A stretch of DNA of 30,083 nt from Fibrobacter sp. (GTDB lineage: Bacteria > Fibrobacterota > Fibrobacteria > Fibrobacterales > Fibrobacteraceae). The notes below the pieces were generated by a model, which was not told where the DNA came from, did no database searches, and worked only from the letters and a program-made list of their open reading frames with translations. Below are positions 24,692 through 30,083 of the stretch, piece by piece. Made by a program: the position numbers and the translations under genes. The stretch covers positions 1-30,083 of the forward strand of contig JAFWRL010000143.1 in assembly GCA_017520105.1 (NCBI GenBank), read 5' to 3'. The number at the start of each line of letters is the position of its first letter. Position 1 is the stretch's first letter.

Positions 24692-26194
24692 ATGAAAAAA
24701 ATCATTGTCGTGAACACTCCAAAGAACTGGAAGTTTCACATTCCCGAAGCCGAAATTGTCTCGGCCAAAGATTATCTTACTAATCCAGAATTCACAACAC
24801 AGAAAAACGTCCGCGTCTTTAACCTGTGCCGCGACTACAGTTACCAAAGCAAGGGCTATTATGTGAGCCTGCTTGCCGAAGCTCGCGGCCACAAGGTCAT
24901 CCCGAATGTCAAGAACATCCGCGACTTCAAGGCCCCCGCTGTCGTGAAAATCATCAGCGACGATATCGACGAGCTTATTCAGAAGAGCCTTCGCAAGCTG
25001 ACCGGCACGGAATTCGTACTTTCAATTTACTTCGGGCAGAACGTGAGTCCGCAATACCTGGAACTTTCTCAGGCGCTTTACCGCACGTTCCAGGCCCCGT
25101 TGCTTCGCGCCAAGTTCGTATTTAAGCAGAAATGGTTTATCCAGTCCATCCGCCCTATCAGCGTTGACGAAATTCCGGAGACGCACAAGGAGATGGTGGA
25201 CCAGTTTGCCATTGAATACTTCCAGAAAGAGCGATTTGTGTCGCCCAAGACCGAAGAATACGTCTATGACTTGGGCATCCTCACAAACCCCGAAGAAGTC
25301 GAGCCGCCAAGCAACAAGGAAGCGATTCAGCTATTCATCGAAGCCGCGCAAGACACCGGTTTCCGCGTAGAGATGATTACCAAGACTGATTACCACCGCG
25401 TCGGCGAATTCGATGCCATCTTCATTCGCGAAACGACGAACGTCAACCACCACACATATGCGTTTGCACGCCGCGCCCAGAGCGAAGGTATCGCCGTCAT
25501 CGACGACCCCGACAGCATTCTGCGTTGCTCTAACAAAGTTTATCTGCAAGAACTGATGACGGTCGGCAAGATTCCGGCACCCAAGACGGTTATCGCCCAC
25601 AGCGAAAACCGCCACACGCTCGCCAAGGAAATCGGATTCCCGATGGTCATCAAGACACCGGATTCCAGTTTCAGCATGGGCGTCAAAAAAGCGAACAACA
25701 AAGAAGAGCTAGAAAAGATTCTCGACACGATGTTCGAGCATAGCGATTTGCTCATCGCGCAGGAATTCACGCCCACGGAATTCGACTGGAGAATAGGCAT
25801 TCTCGACGGAAAGCCTCTCTTTGCCTGCAAATACTACATGGCGAAGGACCACTGGCAAATCTACAACTGGGATAGCAAGGACAAGAACGAGGTCTGCGGC
25901 AAATGGGATTGCCTCCCCATTGAAAGCGTCCCCCACGGCATCGTGAAGACGGCTCTCCGCGTCGCAAGCCTTATCGGTAACGGGCTTTACGGTGTAGATC
26001 TCAAGGAAATCAACGGCCACCCGGTTGTGATTGAAGTGAATGACAATCCGAGTATCGACCACGGCATCGAAGACCTTGTCGGCAAAAAGAAGATTTATCT
26101 CGCCATCATGAGGAGCTTGCGTCACCGCATCGAAGACCGCCAAAACGCAGCACAACAGAAAGTGATGCAACATGAAAGGGAAATGTTTTTATAA
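24692..26194 (+). CDS. RimK-like ATP-grasp ligase with RLAN N-terminal domain
   Basis: A 500-residue cytoplasmic protein. Residues about 38-195 match the RLAN domain (RVFNLCRDYSYQSKGYYVSLLAEARGHKVIP), which in known families sits in front of RimK-like ATP-grasp ligases. Residues about 210-270 are a pre-ATP-grasp fold and 285-475 the ATP-grasp itself, with VIKTPDSSFSMGV (nucleotide loop), LIAQEFTPTEFDWRIGIL, and metal-binding Glu448 and Asn450 in VIEVNDNPSIDHGIED. Such enzymes join an amino acid to a carboxylate using ATP. The neighbour on the same strand, 146 bases on, is a GCS2-type ligase; this pairing is described for predicted peptide or metabolite amidoligase systems. The acceptor is unknown. 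The start has no Shine-Dalgarno. TATCTTTA at 24608-24615 is a possible promoter, leaving a leader of about 75 bases. The gap to the next gene is filled by repeats, so co-transcription is likely but not shown. Confidence 0.88.
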   Translation: MKKIIVVNTPKNWKFHIPEAEIVSAKDYLTNPEFTTQKNVRVFNLCRDYSYQSKGYYVSLLAEARGHKVIPNVKNIRDFKAPAVVKIISDDIDELIQKSLRKLTGTEFVLSIYFGQNVSPQYLELSQALYRTFQAPLLRAKFVFKQKWFIQSIRPISVDEIPETHKEMVDQFAIEYFQKERFVSPKTEEYVYDLGILTNPEEVEPPSNKEAIQLFIEAAQDTGFRVEMITKTDYHRVGEFDAIFIRETTNVNHHTYAFARRAQSEGIAVIDDPDSILRCSNKVYLQELMTVGKIPAPKTVIAHSENRHTLAKEIGFPMVIKTPDSSFSMGVKKANNKEELEKILDTMFEHSDLLIAQEFTPTEFDWRIGILDGKPLFACKYYMAKDHWQIYNWDSKDKNEVCGKWDCLPIESVPHGIVKTALRVASLIGNGLYGVDLKEINGHPVVIEVNDNPSIDHGIEDLVGKKKIYLAIMRSLRHRIEDRQNAAQQKVMQHEREMFL

Positions 26195-26196
26195 AA

Positions 26197-26217
26197 AGTA
26201 GGAAGTAGGAAGGAATA
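26197..26217 (+). repeat. short tandem heptamer repeat
   Basis: AGTAGGA, AGTAGGA, AGGAATA in phase, three bases after the ATP-grasp stop codon. The first two units are exact copies. Confidence 0.6.
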
Positions 26218-26239
26218 CAATAGGATCTTTTTTTACTTG

Positions 26240-26310
26240 TCATCCCCGCGAAGGCGGGGATCACCCTTTCATTAACAAGAGGGGGTGCCCGCTCGGAGGC
26301 GGGCATGACA
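26240..26310. repeat. pair of inverted hairpin repeats (BIME-like)
   Basis: Hairpin 1: ATCCCCGC-GAAG-GCGGGGAT (26242-26261), preceded by TGTC. Hairpin 2: GTGCCCGC-TCGGAG-GCGGGCAT (26285-26306), followed by GACA. The two are in opposite orientation, so TGTCATCCCCGC at one end can also pair with GCGGGCATGACA at the other. It lies between the two ligase genes. Confidence 0.8.
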
Positions 26311-26340
26311 TAACAATAAAATCAAATAAATTTACTTACT

Positions 26341-27669
26341 ATGGAACAATTTAAAATCTGGGAACGCTTCGGCGTAGAAATGGAATTCATGATTGTCGAT
26401 CGCGACACGCTGAACGTGCTGCCGCGCGCCGATGTCCCGCTCGGAAAAGACAAAGACGGCAATCAGCTCTCCGATGTAGAATACGACGACATCGGACTTT
26501 CGAACGAACTTGTGAGCCATGTGCTGGAATTCAAATGCGCCCATCCGAAATCAACATTTGACGGACTCGGCAAGCGATTCTTCCACGAGATTCGACGCGC
26601 GAACAAGAAGCTCGAAAAAATCAACGCCATGCTCTTGCCGAGTGCCTGCCACCCGTTCATGGACCCGGCAGAAATGCAGCTTTGGCCGTACGATTGCCTC
26701 GACATTTACCAGACATACGATCGCATTTTCAACTGCAAAGGCCACGGCTGGGCAAACCTGCAAAGCACGCACCTGAACCTTTCCTTTGACGGTGACGAAG
26801 AATTTGGCGAACTCCATGCGGCCATCCGCCTGCTTTTGCCGCTGATTCCCGCCATTGCCGCAAGCAGCCCGTATCTCGACGGCAAATACACTGGCTACCG
26901 CGACGCGCGCATCAACGTCTATCGACACAACCAGGACAAAGTGCCTGAAATCACGGGGCAAGTCATCCCGGAGCAGGCGTACAGCTACGACGAATACAAC
27001 AAGATGATTTTTGACAAGGTAAAAAAAGCTATCGCCCCGTACGATACCGAACACTTGCTCAATCATTTCTTCTTGAATAGCCGTGGAGCCATCGCACGCT
27101 TTGACCGCGGGGCCATCGAAATCCGCCTCGTCGATATTCAGGAATGCCCGAACGCCGATATCGCCATCGTCGAACTCGAAATCGCAACACTCAAGGCCAT
27201 TGTAAACGGCAAGTTCGCGAGCAGTTCCGCCACCGTTGCCAGCGCCGACTCCGCCGCAAAATCCGTGCCGCACACGCTCAAGGAATACCGCGAATTTTTG
27301 CGCCACTTCGACACGACACGCCTCGCCGAACTCCTCGCCAAAACCACGAAGGATGCCGAAGACGCCACCATCGACTGGGCGGAATATCTCTCCGTATTTG
27401 GCATAGATTTCGCGACCTCCCCCGCGACCACTCCCGCATCCGCCCCAATTACTGCAGGCGACCTCTGGAAACACATCTACAGCGTCGTGAAGAATGACCT
27501 CACCGAAGTCTCGCAAAGCTTTATGGAAAAAATGCTCGAACGCGGAACACTCTCCAGCGCCCTCTACAAAGCACTCGGCGACTTCCCCGCCCACGAAGCG
27601 TTTGTCACGGAATACAAAAAACTTGCCGACTGCCTCGCCCACAACCGGCTCTACGGAATTAGCGAATAA
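26341..27669 (+). CDS. GCS2-type glutamate-cysteine ligase-like amidoligase
   Basis: A 442-residue cytoplasmic enzyme. RFGVEMEFMIVD near the N-terminus carries the paired acidic residues (Glu13, Glu15) that bind metal and ATP in the glutamine-synthetase-like fold of GCS2. Other family-like blocks are HLNLSF (around 145), SSPYLDGKYTGYRDAR (around 178-195) and RFDRGAIEIRLVDIQECPNADIAI (around 255-278). GCS2 enzymes couple glutamate through its gamma-carboxyl to cysteine or another amine. The usual bacterial YbdK proteins are about 370 residues; this one has an additional helical C-terminal region. Together with the RLAN ATP-grasp enzyme it could make a gamma-glutamyl dipeptide and extend it, in the manner of glutathione but with different enzymes; this is inference. 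The start lacks a Shine-Dalgarno and has TAAATTTA ten bases upstream. The stop is only six bases from the convergent APH-like gene. Confidence 0.85.
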   Translation: MEQFKIWERFGVEMEFMIVDRDTLNVLPRADVPLGKDKDGNQLSDVEYDDIGLSNELVSHVLEFKCAHPKSTFDGLGKRFFHEIRRANKKLEKINAMLLPSACHPFMDPAEMQLWPYDCLDIYQTYDRIFNCKGHGWANLQSTHLNLSFDGDEEFGELHAAIRLLLPLIPAIAASSPYLDGKYTGYRDARINVYRHNQDKVPEITGQVIPEQAYSYDEYNKMIFDKVKKAIAPYDTEHLLNHFFLNSRGAIARFDRGAIEIRLVDIQECPNADIAIVELEIATLKAIVNGKFASSSATVASADSAAKSVPHTLKEYREFLRHFDTTRLAELLAKTTKDAEDATIDWAEYLSVFGIDFATSPATTPASAPITAGDLWKHIYSVVKNDLTEVSQSFMEKMLERGTLSSALYKALGDFPAHEAFVTEYKKLADCLAHNRLYGISE

Positions 27670-27675
27670 ACTCGA

Positions 27676-28530
27676 CTAAAAACCTAAATCTTTCTTTGCT
27701 ACCTGGAAGTTCATTTCCAGGTATTTTAAATTTTCGCTTTCCGCCAGCAAATGCTCAAAATCGAGAATCGGGAAAAGCACATAAGGCTTGACCTGAGCAT
27801 CGACCGTAGCCAATTTTTCAAGCGTGTCCGCACCAAAATAAAACTTCGCAAAAACATCCCAGCACTTGTGCATCATCGCCGCATTCATGTAATGCGGCGC
27901 CAAAAGAAAATCATCCGGCAAATAATGACAGAAATAATAATAGCACCCTAAATCGTAAAGCGGGTTGCCACAGGCAAATTCCCCCAAATCGATAAAGTAC
28001 GCGCCATTGTCGTTCACAATCAAGTTGCCCGTCTGCAAATCCCCATGCAGGCACCGAGAAACTTTCGGCGTTTCCTTGATGAGTTTACGCGCAAATTCCT
28101 TGACATTCTCGGGGAACATCTTCGATTCTTCGAGCAAGCGTAAATATTTTTCTTCGGCATCTTGGAACGTGCCCGGAATGCACGACGTAGAATGCATTTT
28201 TTTGCAATGTTCCGCAAAAACCTGGATATATTCCTCAAGATGTTCCGGATTTTCGCCCACGCACTTCGAAATTGAACGCTTCCCCACTATGCGCTCGTAA
28301 ATCAAGCCCAAACGGCCGTCCTGTTCGACAATCTCGCCCACTTGCGGCGTCGGAATTCCAAGCGAGACCACCTTCCGGCAAATATCCTGCTCGCGTAGCA
28401 ATTCTTCTTTCGTCGAACAGAAACCAGGAAAACCCAATTTCAGCATCCACTTGCCATCCGGACTGTTGAAATTCTCGGAATTATGGCGATTGCTGAACAT
28501 CGTCCATTCTGATAAGTTTATTTTCTCCAT
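27676..28530 (-). CDS. APH/choline kinase-like phosphotransferase, Fibrobacter paralogous family
   Basis: A 284-residue cytoplasmic kinase-like protein. The catalytic loop is LHGDLQTGNL with Asp164 and Asn169; the metal-binding Asp181 is in FIDLGEF, in place of the IDxxD or DFG of relatives; the ATP lysine may be Lys31 (WMLKLG). The fold is that of aminoglycoside phosphotransferases and choline kinases (PF01636). I recall a described F. succinogenes paralogous family of such proteins (TIGR02172), and this fits it in size and motif. The substrate is unknown; a small alcohol or sugar is likelier than an antibiotic. I start it at ATG 28530; a GTG at 28545 is possible. It is divergent from the 19-codon gene and shares its operator region. 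The GCS2 terminator lies inside its 3' coding part on the other strand. Confidence 0.85.
   Translation of the reverse strand: MEKINLSEWTMFSNRHNSENFNSPDGKWMLKLGFPGFCSTKEELLREQDICRKVVSLGIPTPQVGEIVEQDGRLGLIYERIVGKRSISKCVGENPEHLEEYIQVFAEHCKKMHSTSCIPGTFQDAEEKYLRLLEESKMFPENVKEFARKLIKETPKVSRCLHGDLQTGNLIVNDNGAYFIDLGEFACGNPLYDLGCYYYFCHYLPDDFLLAPHYMNAAMMHKCWDVFAKFYFGADTLEKLATVDAQVKPYVLFPILDFEHLLAESENLKYLEMNFQVAKKDLGF
27700..27734 (+). terminator. GCS2 terminator inside the convergent gene
   Basis: TACCTGGAA (27700-27708), six-base loop, TTCCAGGTA (27715-27723), then TTTTAAATTTT. It is 30 bases after the GCS2 stop and overlaps codons near the C-terminus of the minus-strand kinase gene. Confidence 0.75.
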
Positions 28531-28560
28531 ACTTATAAAATACACCTTTATGACGGGAAT

Positions 28561-28581
28561 AAATCAAATTTTTTTTGATTT
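28561..28581. other. AT inverted repeat near the APH start
   Basis: AAATCAAA-TTTTT-TTTGATTT is a perfect 8-base inverted repeat in the leader of the minus-strand kinase gene, 31 bases before its ATG and just before the TGTGA operators. Confidence 0.45.
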
Positions 28582-28587
28582 TTCAAA

Positions 28588-28620
28588 TGTGAATAAAATC
28601 ACAATGTGACATATTTCACA
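28588..28620 (+). promoter_or_regulatory. tandem CRP-like operators, TGTGA-N6-TCACA twice
   Basis: Site 1 is TGTGA-ATAAAA-TCACA (28588-28603); site 2 is TGTGA-CATATT-TCACA (28605-28620). Each is an exact match to the Crp-type palindrome, with one base between them and centres 17 bases apart. Their centres would be about -59 and -42 from a start near 28655, where activators of this family bind. They could also act on the divergent kinase gene. A Crp/Fnr-family regulator is inferred. Confidence 0.75.
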
Positions 28621-28642
28621 ACCAAGCATTCTCTAAACTACA

Positions 28643-28648
28643 TATATT
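28643..28648 (+). promoter_or_regulatory. candidate -10 element of the 19-codon gene
   Basis: TATATT at 28643-28648, within CATATATTTTT. It would give a start near 28655 and place the nearer operator at about -42. No good -35 sequence is present, as expected of an activator-dependent promoter. Confidence 0.5.
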
Positions 28649-28669
28649 TTTCGCAAAAAAGGAGTGATT

Positions 28670-28729
28670 ATGGATTTACCAAGCAGAAGCAACGATGGCG
28701 ATGATTACATCCCGCCGTACAAGCCATAA
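28670..28729 (+). CDS. 19-residue micropeptide or dual-function small RNA
   Basis: ATG 28670 to TAA 28727-28729 encodes MDLPSRSNDGDDYIPPYKP. AAGGAG lies five bases before the ATG, one of the best Shine-Dalgarno sequences in the window. The reading frame is framed by a promoter with two operators and by a strong terminator 22 bases after the stop, so the transcript would be only about 125 bases. The peptide is hydrophilic, acidic in the middle and Pro/Tyr-rich at the end, with no signal or membrane segment. I do not recognise it. It could be a regulatory peptide, a substrate for modification (the ligase cassette is about 1 kb away, speculative), or an accidental frame in a small regulatory RNA. 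Confidence 0.65.
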   Translation: MDLPSRSNDGDDYIPPYKP

Positions 28730-28750
28730 AATATTACAGCAAAGCAAAAG

Positions 28751-28778
28751 AACGAGCCCGAAAGGACTCGTTTTTTTT
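28751..28778 (+). terminator. Rho-independent terminator of the 19-codon gene
   Basis: AACGAG (28751-28756) pairs with CTCGTT (28767-28772), with inner CC/GG pairs around a CGAAA loop and one bulge, followed by eight Ts. It may also serve purB on the other strand, where TTCTTTTGCTTT follows. Confidence 0.9.
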
Positions 28779-28780
28779 AA

Positions 28781-28824
28781 TGTCATTCTGAGAAGGTGAT
28801 GCCCTGTCGAAGCAGGGCATGACA
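28781..28824. repeat. dispersed hairpin repeat downstream of purB
   Basis: ATGCCCTG (28799-28806), loop TCGAAG, CAGGGCAT (28813-28820), then GACA; TGTCAT at 28781 can pair with ATGACA at 28819. It lies between the micro-ORF terminator and the purB stop codon. Confidence 0.75.
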
Positions 28825-28826
28825 AA

Positions 28827-30083
28827 TTAAACCTTCAGCTCTCCAGCGTCGATAGAATCCCACGCTGGGATAGCTTCAATTGCCGGGCGGACTTCTTCGG
28901 TAACAAATTTGACAACCTGTCCCGGAGCGCGGCCCACGAACTTGCGGAGGTCGAGGATTTCCTTGAGCTTTTCTTCGGTGATGCCGAGCTTCTGGAACTT
29001 TTCGTTCTTCAAGACGCGTTCGAGCAAGTCGTTGTCCTTGCCCTGTTCCTTGACGACCTTGCCAGCTTCCATGGACATCACGCGGATTTCTTCGTGGAGT
29101 TCCTGACGGTCGCCACCGTTCTTGACGCCTTCCATGATGATGTTTTCGGTAGCCATGAACGGGAGTTCCGCCATGATGCGTTTTTCGATAACCTTCGGAT
29201 AAACCACGAGGCCGTTGGTGACGTTCTCGGCGATGATAAGCATAGCATCCATGGCGAGGAATGCTTCCGGAATGGCGAGGCGCTTGTTCGCACTATCGTC
29301 GAGGGTGCGTTCGAACCACTGCGTTGCCTGCGTGAAGGCTGTGCTGTTGACCTGAGCCATCACGAAACGGGCCAGGGAGCAGATGCGTTCGCTGCGCATC
29401 GGGTTACGCTTGTAAGCCATGGCGCTAGAGCCAATCTGCGTCTTTTCGAACGGTTCTTCCACTTCCTTCACGCCCTGCATGAGGCGCATGTCGGTGGCGA
29501 ACTTGTGCAAACTCTGAGCGATGGAACTGAGCACCTGGTTCACGCGGTTGTCCCACTTGCGGGTGTAGGTCTGACCGGTAATGGTGAGCACGCGCTTGAA
29601 GCCTGCCTTGGCGGTCACGCGGCGGTCCAGTTCCATAATCTTTTCTTCGTCGCCGTTGAACAGGTCCATGAAGCTCGCCTGCGTACCGGTGGTGCCCTTC
29701 ACGCCGCGGAACGGGAGAACTTCGATGAGGAAGTTCAGTTCTTCGAGGTCGATGAGCATGTCCTGGAGCCAGAGGCAAGCGCGCTTACCCACGGTCGTGA
29801 GCTGGGCGGCCTGGAAGTGGGTGGCGCCGAGCTGGGCCATGTCCTTGTATTCCATCGCAAACTTGGAAAGCTTGTCCATCACGCGGCAAAGACGCTTGCG
29901 CACGAGAATCATGGCCTGCTGCATCTGGATGAGGTCGGTGTTGTCGCCCACGAATGCAGACGTTGCACCGAGGTGGATGATGCCCTTGGCCTTCGGGCAC
30001 TGCACGCCGTAAGCATAGACGTGGCTCATCACGTCGTGACGGCGGCGCTTTTCTTCTTCTTCGGCGACTTCGAAGTTGATGTC
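28827..30083 (-). CDS. purB: adenylosuccinate lyase, 5' end outside the window
   Basis: The visible 418 residues are the C-terminal part; the frame continues through the right edge of the window. The enzyme splits adenylosuccinate to AMP and fumarate and acts one step earlier on SAICAR in purine synthesis. Key parts: [12 protein letters not shown] at the edge, [17 protein letters not shown], the histidine-containing GATHFQAAQ, and the signature loop [16 protein letters not shown] with the catalytic Ser. The layout (KRNP, an extended C-terminal domain) resembles the longer PurB type of about 470-480 residues, so some 55-60 residues are probably missing. A hairpin repeat and the micro-ORF terminator lie beyond the stop. 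The start and promoter cannot be judged from this window. Confidence 0.95.
   Translation of the reverse strand, partial: DINFEVAEEEEKRRRHDVMSHVYAYGVQCPKAKGIIHLGATSAFVGDNTDLIQMQQAMILVRKRLCRVMDKLSKFAMEYKDMAQLGATHFQAAQLTTVGKRACLWLQDMLIDLEELNFLIEVLPFRGVKGTTGTQASFMDLFNGDEEKIMELDRRVTAKAGFKRVLTITGQTYTRKWDNRVNQVLSSIAQSLHKFATDMRLMQGVKEVEEPFEKTQIGSSAMAYKRNPMRSERICSLARFVMAQVNSTAFTQATQWFERTLDDSANKRLAIPEAFLAMDAMLIIAENVTNGLVVYPKVIEKRIMAELPFMATENIIMEGVKNGGDRQELHEEIRVMSMEAGKVVKEQGKDNDLLERVLKNEKFQKLGITEEKLKEILDLRKFVGRAPGQVVKFVTEEVRPAIEAIPAWDSIDAGELKV

Noticed and set aside
26551..27642. Minus-strand open frame opposite the GCS2-type gene
   Set aside because: Antisense shadow; the plus-strand gene carries the family motifs.
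28670..28729. Micropeptide as a graspetide precursor for the nearby ATP-grasp enzyme
   Set aside because: The enzyme has an RLAN domain unlike known graspetide ligases, the peptide has no leader region, and no transporter or protease lies nearby; kept only as speculation.

Overview
The window looks like chromosome from a Fibrobacter (F. succinogenes or a close relative). Reasons: several modular secreted glycoside hydrolases with carbohydrate-binding modules; serine-rich linkers on lipoproteins; C-terminal sorting tails of the type IX secretion kind; a kinase-like protein resembling a Fibrobacter paralogous APH family; and promoter-like TAnnTTTG elements as in the Fibrobacteres-Chlorobi-Bacteroidetes group. 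The assignment is by recognition only; no search was run.

Layout. 1-600: the tail of an unidentified gene and a small DMT-type membrane protein. 682-9187 (minus strand): a five-repeat FN3-like lipoprotein with its own transcript, then three GH43 enzymes (two arabinanase-like paralogues with CBM6-like and Fibrobacter-type modules, one xylosidase/arabinofuranosidase-like enzyme with a ricin-type trefoil) that probably share a transcript ending at the hairpin at 3185-3215. 9661-12999 (plus): three tandem paralogues of a small secreted jelly-roll protein with sorting tails. 13196-14137 (minus): malate dehydrogenase. 14409-16174: a small membrane protein and histidyl-tRNA synthetase. 16212-21337: an operon of two large SGNH hydrolase-like proteins and an MBOAT acyltransferase, probably O-acetylating an extracellular glycan. 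21606-23060: two tandem paralogous lipoproteins, the first broken by a one-base slip in a C run. 23473-24483: an M23/LysM peptidase. 24692-27669: an RLAN/RimK-like ATP-grasp ligase and a GCS2-type ligase, together a candidate peptide or thiol biosynthesis cassette. 27676-28530 (minus): an APH-like kinase. 28588-28778: a compact unit of two adjacent perfect TGTGA-N6-TCACA operators, a -10 element, a strong Shine-Dalgarno, a 19-codon ORF and a terminator. 28827-end (minus): purB, cut by the window edge.

The spaces between genes are packed with two dispersed repeat classes: hairpins ending in GGGATGACA or a variant of it, and degenerate tandem heptamers such as AGTNNNN / TAACTAG. The hairpins show compensatory changes between copies. 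No tRNA, rRNA, CRISPR array, insertion sequence or phage gene was seen. The items most worth following are the CRP-like operator plus micro-ORF unit, the two-ligase cassette, the C-tract frameshift, the heptamer repeats, and the MBOAT with extra sequence between its two conserved histidines.
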